DNA of 64,000 bases from Omphiscola glabra. Taxonomy: Eukaryota > Mollusca > Gastropoda > Lymnaeidae. This document shows positions 54,360-64,000 of the stretch, piece by piece. Position 1 is the first letter of the stretch, and every line of letters begins with the position of its first letter. The notes under the pieces are model-generated. The model made no database searches. It saw nothing but the letters and a program-made list of their open reading frames with translations, and was not told the origin of the DNA. A program made the translations under genes and the position numbers. Where the stretch lies: assembly GCA_964017045.1 (NCBI GenBank), contig OZ024808.1, positions 6,701,784-6,765,783 on the forward strand, given 5' to 3'.

Positions 54360-55415
54360 GGCCGAATCCCTTGTTACACTGTGACATTAATCCCTTGTTA
54401 CACTGTGACATTAATCCCTTGTTACACTGTGACATTAACCCCTAGTTACACTGTGACATTAACCCCTTGTTACACTGTGACATTAACCCCTAGTTACACT
54501 GTGACATTAACCCCTTTTACACTGTGACATTAACCCCTTGTTACACTGTGACATTAACACCTTTTACACTGTGACTATAACTCCTTGTTACACTGTGACT
54601 TTAACCCCTTGTTACACTGAGTCTTTAACCCCTTATTACACTGTGATTTTATCCCATGTTACACTGTGATTTTAACCCCTTGTTACACTGTGACTTTAAC
54701 CCCTTCTTACACTGTGACATTAACCCCTTGTTACACTGTGACTTTAACCCCTTCTTACACTGTGACTTTAACCCCTTCTTACACTGTGACATTAACCCCT
54801 TGTTACACTGTGATTTTAACCCCTTGTTACACTGTGACTTTAACCACTTCTTACACTGTGACATTAACCCCTTGTTACACTGTGACTTTAACCCCTTCTT
54901 ACACTGTGTCTTTAACCCCTTCTTACACTGTGACATTAACCCCTTGTTACACTGTGACGTTAACCCCTTCTTACACTGTGACGTTAACCCCTTCTTACAC
55001 TGTGACATTAACCCCTTGTTACACTGTGACTTTAACCCCTTCTTACACTGTGTCTTTAACCCCTTCTTACACTGTGACTTTAACTCCTTGTTACACTGTG
55101 ACTTTAGCTCCTTGTTACACTGTGACATTAACCCCTTGTTACACTTTAACATTAACCCCTTCTTACACTGTGACATTAACCCCTTGTTACACTGTGACTT
55201 TAACCCCTTGTTACACTGTGACTTTAACCCCTTGTTACACTGTGACATTAACCCCTTGTTACACTGTGACTTTAACCCCTTCTTACACTGTGACTTTAAC
55301 CCCTTGTTACACTGTGACATTAACCACTTTTTACACTGTGACATTAACCCCTAGTTACACTGTGACATTAACCCCTTGTTACACTGGGACATTAACCCCT
55401 TGGTGAACAGTGACT
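54360..55415. repeat. 24-bp minisatellite (about 44 copies)
   Basis: The unit contains TAACCCCTTGTTACACTGTG. 24 bp keeps frame, so frames are open on both strands. Confidence 0.96.
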
Positions 55416-55844
55416 TGAATTGTTGGAGAATAAAATAATGGTTACATTTATATCAACTTACAGAAACTTGATTTTGTTTGTTCGTTTGTTTGTTTGTTTG
55501 TTTGTTTTTTGGGGGGTTCTATTTAACTTTATTTAATAACTTCATTAAAATCAAAAGCCATTAGATATATATGTGGTTGATAGTAGCAATGCAGTACATG
55601 TGCAGGGAGATGTGCAGCAAGACGTACCAATGTTGGGTATGTGGTCATCTTCGTATGCGAAAAACGAAACATAAATTAAGAGCTTAGGGACCCACAAAGG
55701 AAACATAGCGAATCTGTAAAGGACATCTCCCGCCAGAGGATTGTGTGCAGGTCTGATGACCCTGTCACGGATTTTAAGAAAGCTACAACACACACGAAAA
55801 AATCTGGCGGACATTAAGGGATCTTAAAATTTTTGTCCCTAACG
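55416..55844. other. Intron stretch with (GTTT)n
   Basis: GTTT repeats at 55475-55507; otherwise nothing recognised. Confidence 0.5.
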
Positions 55845-56195
55845 TACAACTGTATAGAAGGCTCTGCATCGGAATATCTTAAAGATCTGATTTCTAAACA
55901 CGTATCCTTAAAGAATTGGCGCTCTTCAACACAGTCCTAACTGAAAGGTCCTAGTGTGGATGGACACAGAAAAAGAAAAAAGTCACACGCAGTGCGCCCT
56001 TTTTGAAGCGATAGCGCCAAAATTATGGAATAGTTTTTCTCAATCTTTGAGGGGAATTGAAAATGATCAAAAATCATTTAAGAAACATTTAAAGACTTTT
56101 TTCTTTAAATAGATTTAAGAACATCAGAGCGCCGTGAGCATGCTAAAGTAGCATGGATACAAGCGCTATGCAAGTATTCAATCAATCAATCAAAA
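55845..56195 (+). mobile_element. CR1/L2-like LINE 3' end, second copy
   Basis: It matches 7373-7710: CTGTATAGAAGGCT...GGAATATCTTAAA..CTGATTTCTAAACACGTATC and GCGCCAAAATTATGGAA. It ends with CAATCAATCAATCA, a short (AATC)n tail. 5'-truncated. Confidence 0.82.
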
Positions 56196-56269
56196 GATCT
56201 CGACCTATGCACCTGACCTATGGCTGCGATAGATTGATGATCTAGAAATGGCGTTTTACCACAGATGGA

Positions 56270-56590
56270 GGTCTACGAATGGAGACGAAAAGCCATGGTT
56301 CAGGCCGAGTGGAAGGAAGTGGTGCAGACGAAAAGCCATGGGTCGGGCCTAATGGAAGGAAGTGAAGGAGTCGAAAAGCCATGGGTCGGGCCTAATGGAA
56401 GGAAGTGAAGGAGTCGAAAAGCCATGGGTCGGGCCTAATGGAAGGAAGTGAAGGAGACGAAAAGCCATGGGTCGTGCCTATTGGAAGGAAGTGAAGGAGT
56501 CGAAAAGTCATAAGTCGGGCCTAATGGAAAGAAGTGAAGGAGTCGAAAAGCCATGGGTCGGGCCTAATGGAAGGAAGTGAAGGAGACGGC
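56270..56590. repeat. 43-bp minisatellite (about 7 copies)
   Basis: The unit contains GAAAAGCCATGGGTCGGGCC. Confidence 0.94.
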
Positions 56591-56689
56591 AGAACCTTAC
56601 ATTTTGGCTGTAGCACTACTGACGATGATGATAGTGTTGCTCTGTATTAATCTGTGATGAGACACACAGACAACCTTAATGTGAACCCC

Positions 56690-57990
56690 CAAGCATATGC
56701 TAGGAGTCAAAATAAACATATCCTAGGAGTCAAAATAAACATAGCCTAGGAGTCAAAATAAACATAGCCTAGGTGTCAAAATAAACATAGCCTAGGTGTC
56801 AAAATAAACATAGCCTAGGTGTCAAAATAAACATAGCCTAGGAGTCAAAATAAACATAGCCTAGGTGTCAAAATAAACATAGCCTAGGAGTCAAAATAAA
56901 CATAGCCTAGGTGTCAAAATAAACATATCCTAGGTGTCAAAATAAACATAGCCTAGGTGTCAAAATAAACATAGCCTAGGTGTCAAAATAAACATATCCT
57001 AGGTGTCAAAATAAACATAGCCTAGGTGTCAAAATAAACATAGCCTAGGTGTCAAAATAAACATAGCCTAGGTGTCAAAATAAACATAGCCTAGGTGTCA
57101 AAATAAACATAGCCTAGGTGTCAAAATAAACATAGCCTAGGAGTCAAAATAAACATAGCCTAGGTGTCAAAATAAACATATCCTAGGTGTCAAAATAAAC
57201 ATAGCCTAGGAGTCAAAATAAACATAGCCTAGGTGTCAAAATAAACATAGCCTAGGTGTCAAAATAAACATAGCCTAGGAGTCAAAATAAACATATCCTA
57301 GGTGTCAAAATAAACATAGCCTAGGTGTCAAAATAAACATAGCCTAGGTGTCAAAATAAACATATCCTAGGTGTCAAAATAAACATAGCCTAGGTGTCAA
57401 AATAAACATAGCCTAGGTGTCAAAATAAACATAGCCTAGGTGTCAAAATAAACATAGCCTAGGTGTCAAAATAAACATATCCTAGGTGTCAAAATAAACA
57501 TAGCCTAGGTGTCAAAATAAACATAGCCTAGGTGTCAAAATAAACATAGCCTAGGTGTAAAAATAAACATAGCCTAGGTGTCAAAAGAAACATAGCCTAG
57601 GAGTCAAAATAAACATATCCTAGGTGTCAAAATAAACATATCCTAGGTGTCAAAATAAACATAGCCTAGGTGTCAAAATAAACATAGCCTAGGAGTCAAA
57701 ATAAACATAGCCTAGGTGTCATAATACACATAGCCTAGGAGTCAAAATAAACATAGCCTAGGTGTCAAAATAAACATAGCCTAGGTGTCAAAATAAACAT
57801 AGCCTAGGAGTCAAAATAAACATAGCCTAGGTGTCAAAATAAACATAGCCTAGGTGTCAAAATAAACATAGCCTAGGTGTCAAAATAAACATAGCCTAGG
57901 AGTCAAAATAAACATAGCCTAGGTGTCATAATACACATAGCCTATGAGTCATAATACGCATAGCTTAGGAGTCATAATACGCCATAAGCA
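56690..57990. repeat. 23-bp minisatellite (about 56 copies)
   Basis: The unit contains AAATAAACATAGCCTAGGTG with GTC; diagnostic variants TATCC/TAGCC and GAGTC/GTGTC. Very homogeneous. Confidence 0.96.
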
Positions 57991-58286
57991 ATCTAGCAGG
58001 TCATTCTAAAACAGTGTCCCAACCGTCGCCACGCCGTTTTGTTAAGTCATCTCTGACGCCAAAAGTAAGTCTTCAGAATCGGTGGGGGAGGGGGGGGGGG
58101 GGGAATGAAGCAAAATATAACACTTTGATTTCTAGCTCCACATCTTTGGGTAGAAATTATTTTGAAACTGAACAAATGTGTGGCTTCGAGGAAAATGTAA
58201 ACCAGGAGATTATTCGCTGGTTAAACAAAATGTTTATCTTGAAACTTGATGAAAACTTGATGAAAACTTGGTGAAAATGTCCCCAG
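57991..58286. other. Intron end before exon 21
   Basis: G run at about 58083-58103. Just before the acceptor, ACTTGATGAAA is present in three staggered copies (58240-58275). Confidence 0.5.
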
Positions 58287-58385
58287 CCTGCGGTGTTGGT
58301 TGTGGTAAAGACGGGACGTGCAATCAAAACACGGGAACCTGTAACCATGGCTGCAAGGAAGGCTACCATGGACGCCTGTGTCGAG
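58287..58385 (+). CDS. Exon 21: EGF-like module
   Basis: Acceptor ATGTCCCCAG at 58286, donor G|GTAATC at 58386. It reads PCGVGCGKDGTC, NQNTGTCNHGC, KEGYHGRLCR, closest to exon 5. The acceptor has almost no pyrimidine tract. Confidence 0.88.
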
Positions 58386-58629
58386 GTAATCGGGTTATGT
58401 TTCTTTTATGATAATTATTAATGCCGTAGTTGAAGAGAGATGGAAAGCAAAAAGATAATTTTCAAATATTTTTTTTTACCTAAACGATTCGTCCGAACAT
58501 TGAACAATTCCAATTACTTTTTAGAATTCAATAAATTACCACCACCCACCCCCCACCCCCACCACCCAACCCCACCCCATTTTTTTTGTGTTCTAGTTAA
58601 TGTTCATTTCCTATATATACCAACTAGAT

Positions 58630-59055
58630 TATTAATTCAAAGACTTTGTCTGCTGTCTACATTTATTTAAAGACTTTGTCTGCTGTCTACATTTATTTAA
58701 AGACTTTGTCTGCTGTCTATATTAATTCAAAGACTTTGTCTGCTGTCTATATTAATTTAAAGACTTTGTCTGCTGTCTATATTAATTTAAAGACTTTGTC
58801 TTCTGTCTATATTAATTTAAAGACTTTGTCTGCTGTCTATATTCATTTAAAGACTCTGTCTGCTGTCTATATTAATTTAAATACTTGTCTTCTGTCTATA
58901 TTAATTTAAAGACTTTGTCTGCTGTCTATATTAATTTAAAGACTTTGTCTGCTGTCTATATTCATTTAAAGACTCTGTCTGCTGTCTATATTAATTTAAA
59001 GACTTGTCTTCTGTCTGTATTAATTTAAAGACTTTGTCTTCTGTCTGTATCATGA
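58630..59055. repeat. 30-bp minisatellite (about 14 copies)
   Basis: The unit contains AAAGACTTTGTCTGCTGTCT. Confidence 0.95.
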
Positions 59056-59345
59056 CATTATATAAATGCATACATTTCTTCTTCTTGTCAATTTTAGTAT
59101 TTTTCTATCGTTTTCATCATTTTGGGTATGAGAAAAGAAAAAATATTTATATACATATAAGTATGTCTATTTTCTTCCACCCTAACCCCCGCTATTCTCC
59201 CTTTAAAAGTTAAAGATTTTTATTAAAAAAATAAAATATAAAAACATATTAGGCCTATAAAACATTTTTAAATATTATTAAAAAATATATAAAAACAATA
59301 AATGTTAAACAATTTAAACACACTTATCAAAAGGACTTTTTAAAC
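59056..59345. other. AT-rich intron stretch
   Basis: No feature recognised. Confidence 0.5.
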
Positions 59346-59730
59346 TCAAGTACTGAAAGAGCAAATAAGATCATAACTGCTTGGAAGTGTAAGACAGTAC
59401 TGAAAGAGCAAATAAGATCATAACTGCTTGGAAGTGTAAGACAGTACTGAAAGAGCAAATAAGATCATAACTGCTTGGAAGTGTAAGACAGCACTGAAAA
59501 AAGCAAATAAGATCATAACTGCTTGTAAGTGTAAGACAGTACTGAAAGAGCAAATAAGATCATAACTGCTTGGAAGTGTAAGACAGTACTGAAAGAGCAA
59601 ATAAGATCATAACTGCTTGGAAGTGTAAGACAGCACTGAAAGAGCAAATAATATCATAACTGCTTGGAAGTGTAAGACAGCACTGAAAGAGCAAATAAGA
59701 TCATAACTGCTTGGAAGTGTAAGACAGTAT
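59346..59730. repeat. 47-bp minisatellite (8 copies)
   Basis: The unit contains AAGATCATAACTGCTTGGAA. Confidence 0.95.
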
Positions 59731-60125
59731 TTTGAAGTTAAGGGGAAAAAAATAATTAAAATTAAGCGTGTGACCAATAGCATCATCCACTAAGCTGACC
59801 CCCCGACACAAAATCTCTAAACAAGATTCCTCGAAAAATAGTCACAGGGTACTGTCTCGAAAGCAGGGGAACACCTTGGAGACTGCCAGTTTGTACAAAG
59901 TCTTTGGTTTTCAAAGCCAAAATGAGAAATTTTATTACATTTGAATAATATGTTTTTTATATCCATTAAACGGTCAAAGGTTTTTGGATAATGCGATTCA
60001 ACCATAATTAACCTTTGCTGACCTTTACTTTATCCTTAATTTAATTATTGTAGTTGAAACAAAAATACTCTCGAAATGGTTGACGATTTTATTTTTTTAT
60101 GTTTAACCAAAAAAAAACAAAAAAG
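59731..60125. other. Intron end before exon 22
   Basis: Unique AT-rich sequence; the last 20 bases before the acceptor are almost all A. Confidence 0.5.
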
Positions 60126-60224
60126 TTTGTCCAGAGAACTGTCTTCAAGACAAATGCTCCGATGTCACAGGCTATTGCCAGCTTGGATGCAAAGACGGAT
60201 TTTTTGGCCCACTTTGTGATACAG
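60126..60224 (+). CDS. Exon 22: EGF-like module with a purine-rich acceptor
   Basis: Acceptor ACAAAAAAG at 60125 with a pyrimidine tract only about 30 bp upstream; donor G|GTCAAA at 60225 is also weak. The module VCPENCLQDKC, SDVTGYCQLGC, KDGFFGPLCDT is normal with six Cys, closest to exon 6. Confidence 0.83.
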
Positions 60225-61012
60225 GTCAAATGTGCAGTTCTTTTCCATTTTTTTTTTCAAAGCTATTTTAGCCACATAAAAAATAAATTTTTCAACATCC
60301 ATCTGGATTTGGGGGAAAATGGTTCAAGAATTCCACCACTCTACATTTAAAAGTATATACCGTGGTATGTTAGGGCACTCGTTTGTCGAGGCACCACTGT
60401 ACTAATGATTGCCTCGTATGTTAGGGCACTCGTATGTCGAGGCACCACTGTGCTAATAATTTCCCCGTGTAACCATGATTAGGCTTTGTGATAATGCTGT
60501 ACTCATAAAATGCACCCACCCCATCAGGGGCGTATTTTGATCGAAAGAAACCTTGGGGCAAAATACCTAACTCGTGACAACCCCCCCCCCCACACACACA
60601 CACACAGACACACGCATACCAACTGTTATATTAAGTGGGTAACAAAACATTTTACAAAGTAACCCGTCGGGAGGGTCACGCCTAGACACCAAAACATACG
60701 CCCCTGAACTCTATCAATATTATAATCTAATGAATCACCCAACTTGCCCCACTCTCCTGAACTGTGTGTTTGTGCGTGCGTGTGTGTGTTTGTATTTTAA
60801 GTAGACAGAGGCGTAACTGGGTTTTTGGCGCCCTTGGCTAATTTATTTTTTAAATAATAAAAATTTAAAAATTAGAGATTTAGCAGCGCCCTTTTCAACT
60901 GGCGCAGGCCGGCGCCCTTGGCAACTGCCCCAATGCCAAGCCGTTGTTACGCCTCTGTAATAGAATATCTCTCAAAAGTTGCTTTATTGCATGGATTTCT
61001 GAATGTCTGCAG
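60225..61012. other. Intron 22-23, no minisatellite; pogo-type fragments
   Basis: Two tandem copies of TATGTTAGGGCACTCGT and GTCGAGGCACCACTG (60367-60450) resemble Tigger/pogo termini (reverse complement CAGTGGTGCCTCGACATACG). (CA)n at 60590-60612. The rest is unassigned. Confidence 0.5.
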
Positions 61013-61108
61013 AGCGTGGCATAGGCTGCACAGATAACGTTTACAATCACACCACTGGCATATGTCTCAATGGATGCATTCCAGGATTCTTCACCGAGTA
61101 CTGCAGAA
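61013..61108 (+). CDS. Exon 23: EGF-like module lacking Cys1 and Cys3
   Basis: Acceptor TGTCTGCAG at 61012, donor A|GTAAGT at 61109. It reads ERGIGCTDNVY, NHTTGICLNGC, IPGFFTEYCR. The position of Cys1 is Arg (CGT) and that of Cys3 is Tyr (TAC), while Cys2, 4, 5 and 6 are kept. In EGF folds Cys1 pairs with Cys3, so exactly one disulfide is missing. Frame, phase and splice sites are intact, which argues against a dead exon. NHT is a possible N-glycosylation site. Confidence 0.78.
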
Positions 61109-61339
61109 GTAAGTCTTTCTTAAGAAATGTATTTATCTTTTTTTTATGAGCGCCCGGTCTTTTGGAACTATATATGACACTATGGTGATGAGATCACGTT
61201 GATGGCCTGGTATATTGGAATTAGCTATGACACTATGATGATGAGATCAAACAGATGGTCTGGTATATTGGAATTATCTATGTCACTATGGTGATAAGAT
61301 CACGTTGATTGCCTGGTATATTGGAACTATATTTGTCAC

Positions 61340-61863
61340 TATGGCTTCTAGCTTCTTTTTGCCCCTAGGCTTCTAGCTTCTTTCGGCCCCTAGGCATCTA
61401 GCTTCTTTGGGTCCCTAGGCTTCCAGCTTCTTTGAGCCCTTAGACTTTTATCTTCTTTGAGCCCCTAGGCTTCTAGCTTCTTTTGGCCCCTAGGCATCTA
61501 GCTTCGTTGGGTCCCTAGGCTTCCAGCTTCTTTGGTCCCTTGGCTTTTAGCTTATTTGAGTCCTTAGGCTTCTAGCTTCTTTGGGTTCCTAGGCATCTAG
61601 CTTCTTTGGGTTCCTAGGCTTCCAGCTTCTTTGGGCCCCTTGGCTTCTAGTTTCTTTGAGCCCTTAGACTTTTAACTTCTTTGAGCCCCTAGGCGTCTAG
61701 CTTCTTTGAGCCCTTAGGCTTCTAGCTTCTTTTCTGCCCTTAGGCATCTAGCTTCTGTGGGTCACTAGGCTTCCAGCTTCTTTGGGCCCCTTTGCTTCTA
61801 GTTTCTTTGGGCCCCTTGGCTTCTAGTTTCTTTGGGCCCTTAGGCATTTAGCTTCTTTGAGCC
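61340..61863. repeat. 25-bp minisatellite (about 20 copies)
   Basis: The unit contains CTTCTAGCTTCTTTGGGCCC. It ends exactly where a truncated SPIN-like element begins. Confidence 0.93.
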
Positions 61864-61993
61864 CAAGACCATCTGAAAACAAACATACTCTACAGTTATG
61901 TAGTAGTAACCTTAATAATTTCTGTTTAGGGGTCGCCATAACATGAGGAACTGTATTAGAGGGTCGCGGCATTAGGAAGGTTGAGAACCACTG
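61864..61993 (+). mobile_element. SPIN-like hAT MITE, 5'-truncated
   Basis: It runs from AAGACCATCTGAAAACAAAC to GGAAGGTTGAGAACCACTG. The first about 65 bp of the element are replaced by the 25-bp array. Confidence 0.82.
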
Positions 61994-62473
61994 TCTTAAA
62001 GAAATCGAAAAATTGATCGTCATCATTTTTTATTGTTGGTTTTTTTCGGTTAGCTTTAAACTTGTAATGATGAAGCATAAGAGATCATAACATAAAATAA
62101 ACTAACACTATATTTTTTTTTTTATTTAAGATTTTGCGTTATATGGCCTAGATTATTGAATTTATTATTTTAAGAGTTTTTGAAAATGTAAATGAAGAAA
62201 AAAAAATATTATTGAAAAAGTATGTTCATGAATAAAAGTTTGAAAACTGTTAAAATATTAGTCAATTTTATTTTATTGAGCTGCCAGCCCTGAGCAATTC
62301 AAATATTTTAACAAAGAAAGTCCATGTAATTATTAAACAAAAGTCATATTGTGATTACTATACAAAAGTCATATGTAATTACTATACACAAGTCATATGT
62401 AATTACTATACAAAAGTCATACGTATTCTTAAAATCCTCATTAAATTGACAGTTTATGTCAAACATAGTAAAA
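61994..62473. other. AT-rich intron stretch
   Basis: Four or five copies of AGTCATATGTAATTACTATA occur at 62335-62425; otherwise unassigned. Confidence 0.55.
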
Positions 62474-62475
62474 TA

Positions 62476-62924
62476 CACCCATACCTCGCTTTACGGCCTA
62501 GATACGTTCCGGAAAAGTTGGCCGTAAAGCGAAAAGCCGTATAATGAATCAATAATTTTGATATAAACCCATACAAATTTAATTGGATCTGTTCCAATTT
62601 TTGTTTAAAATAATATAGTCGTTAGTTCATAAATCATTGTATTCTTTTCATTTCCTATACAAATAAAAGTACAAAACATTGTAATAGTAAACAAACACGT
62701 CAACTTACTGAGTCACAGGATATGAATAAGGTGGGATAGCACAGGAAATAAGGCAGACTACTAAAGCAGAGCCGCCTAAGGGGAGAAGCTGAAACTAAAG
62801 AGAGGATATCCATTGGCCGTATAATGAGACATCGTGGGCCGTAAACCGAAAAAGTGCCATAATTTAAAGTTGGCCGTAAAGCGAAATGCCGTATAAAGAG
62901 CGGCCGTATAGCGAGGTACGGGTG
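62476..62924. mobile_element. Tc1/mariner-pogo type MITE (449 bp)
   Basis: Terminal inverted repeats CACCCATACCTCGCTTTACG (left) and CACCCGTACCTCGCTATACG (right, reverse complement) are flanked by TA on both sides (62474-62475, 62925-62926). Inner copies of GGCCGTAAAGCGAAA occur near both ends. No transposase. Confidence 0.82.
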
Positions 62925-63230
62925 TAGTGGGATGAGAACCAACCCTGAAAGAAATGCGCATGCGTAAACTAACCTATTCTAAAACGAGGCTATTTTTAAT
63001 AGCAGGCCAAATCAGCCAAATTTCATTGTGACCCAAATTTTAAAAAAGTTTTCCTTTCTACCCATTTCATTTTATTCAAATAACTTTATTTTTCAATCGA
63101 TTCATTATTTATCTTTTACAATAACCAAATTCGTTTCGTTTGGATCCAGTAATCAAGTCGAGCTTTCTGTATGCCATCTCCCCTCTCTCTCTCCCCCCCC
63201 CCCCCCCTCCCACACTTGTTTTTTTCAAAG
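62925..63230. other. Intron end before exon 24
   Basis: C run at about 63194-63207. No feature recognised. Confidence 0.5.
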
Positions 63231-63329
63231 GTTGTCCTCTTACCTGCAACGAACATACGTGTTCTCCGGAGACAGGGCAATGCGATAAAGGATGCACTCC
63301 TGGGTCTTTCGGGTTGAGTTGTGACCTTG
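63231..63329 (+). CDS. Exon 24: EGF-like module
   Basis: Acceptor TTTTTTCAAAG at 63230, donor G|GTAAAT at 63330. It reads SCPLTCNEHTC, SPETGQCDKGC, TPGSFGLSCDL, closest to exon 8. Confidence 0.89.
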
Positions 63330-63739
63330 GTAAATGAGACTGCAGACGATGTTCAGGAAACAAGAGACTTCAATCTGAACAATATGTTCAGATTGATGAA
63401 CGTTTAGGCTAACTTTCTTTGGTTTTATTTTATAGAAGAAGAAAAAAAATATTTTTTTTTTTTTAATAAGACTTAAATATAAAGTGCTATGATTAAAATG
63501 TATCATTTAAATTAATTTATTTGCATTTTAAATAATTTTACATATGTTATTCTCATTTTTATAAGCCCACCAGCTCGGGGGGGGGGGGGGGGGACAAGGG
63601 AAAAATGATTCCACGGCCTCATAAATATAATCTTATGTACATTATCATTTTTTCCCAATCAGTTTTCATTCTCCTGGTACACAATGTATGTACACATTTT
63701 CAGTTAATTATAACTCAAATGTTTCGGCTGCATTGAGAA
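63330..63739. other. AT-rich intron stretch
   Basis: A G run of about 16 at 63578; otherwise nothing recognised. Confidence 0.5.
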
Positions 63740-63880
63740 GGAGGAATATCTCTGTCGTATATTTTCTCTGTCGTATAATATCTCTGTCGTATAATATCTC
63801 TGTCGTATAATATCTCTGTCGTATAATATCTCTGTCGTATAATATTTCTGCCGTATAATATCTCTGTCGTACATTTTCTC
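63740..63880. repeat. 16-bp minisatellite TCTCTGTCGTATAATA (about 8 copies)
   Basis: It ends about 20 bp before the exon 25 acceptor tract. Confidence 0.93.
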
Positions 63881-63899
63881 GCTGAATTTTTTTTTGCAG

Positions 63900-63998
63900 C
63901 GTGTAGTGAAGGATGTGCTGCCGGTGGTGCGTGCAATCGGACCACGGGAAGATGTGACCAGGGCTGTAAACCAATGTACTTTGGTCCAATGTGCCTGG
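63900..63998 (+). CDS. Exon 25: EGF-like module at the window edge
   Basis: Acceptor TTTTTGCAG at 63899; the last two bases of the window (GT, 63999-64000) fit the donor. It reads ACSEGCAAGGAC, NRTTGRCDQGC, KPMYFGPMCLG. NRT is a possible N-glycosylation site. Confidence 0.87.
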
Positions 63999-64000
63999 GT

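Larger units (their letters stand above)
2196..63998 (+). other. Multi-EGF gene, 25 exons visible, partial at both ends
   Basis: Twenty-five exons on one strand each encode a single EGF-like module and are all symmetric phase 1, so any exon can be skipped or duplicated without a frame change. Joining them gives about 820 residues with no stop. The module consensus is xCSxGCxxxxxC, then about six residues often with TG, CxxGC, and xxxYxGxxC. Modules of the form CDxxTGxCxxGC are typical of MEGF10/Draper/scavenger receptor F-like extracellular proteins and their molluscan relatives; disulfides are expected to be 1-3, 2-4 and 5-6. No start codon, signal peptide, transmembrane helix, stop codon or poly(A) site for this gene is inside the window. 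An extracellular adhesive or scavenger role is an inference from architecture only. Exons 1-25 are listed separately. Confidence 0.85.

Noticed and set aside
54649..55406. Frames on both strands (LTPCYTVT, KSQCNKGL)
   Set aside because: 24-bp minisatellite.
1..64000. tRNA, other RNA genes, promoters or terminators of the EGF gene
   Set aside because: None could be supported by eye; the gene ends lie outside the window.

Overview
The window looks like nuclear DNA of an invertebrate animal, most plausibly a mollusc and probably a gastropod (an inference). It has GT-AG introns of 0.7-6.5 kb, AT-rich intron sequence and animal non-LTR, Penelope, Helitron, LTR and DNA transposons. It also has SPIN-like hAT miniature elements, a family previously reported from vertebrates, a triatomine bug and the pond snail Lymnaea stagnalis.

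Only one host gene is visible. It lies on the + strand and is open at both ends. I recognise 25 coding exons between 2196 and 63998. Each is 93-102 nt, each starts with two bases and ends with one base of a split codon (all introns phase 1), and each encodes one 31-34 residue EGF-like module (C-x3-C-x3/5-C-x5/6-C-x3-C-x8-C). Spliced together they give about 820 residues of continuous EGF repeats with no stop at any junction. The style is that of MEGF10/Draper/SREC-type multi-EGF proteins, but no signal peptide, transmembrane segment or other domain lies inside the window, so neither name nor ligand can be given. Exons are about 4% of the sequence.

The introns are dominated by tandem repeats. 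By my coordinate tally about half of the window is minisatellite, and nearly every intron has one or more arrays with a unit unlike those of its neighbours (9 to 78 bp). Many arrays have multiples of 3 as period and are stop-free, so they give long false open frames on both strands. In two adjacent introns the array grew from the splice acceptor itself: 18 copies of intron end plus the first 47 nt of the exon precede exon 12, and 27-bp acceptor-like units precede exon 13.

Layout: 1-2195 hAT transposase relic and small arrays; 2196-8923 exons 1-2, large arrays, two LINE relics; 8924-19642 exons 3-6, seven large arrays, two intact SPIN-like elements; 19643-26043 exons 7-8, a 2.4-kb 9-bp satellite, a Helitron end and a palindromic MITE; 26044-33451 exons 9-11, a GC-rich block and a Penelope-like element with hammerhead ribozyme motifs; 33452-38812 exons 12-13, an I-type LINE relic, the acceptor arrays and a solo LTR; 38813-51494 exons 14-19, including a recent duplication of a two-exon block (15-16 to 17-18) with its introns; 51495-64000 exons 20-25, more arrays, a LINE 3' end and a Tc1/pogo-type MITE. 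Exons 3-8 also resemble exons 19-24 one for one, which suggests an older six-exon block duplication.
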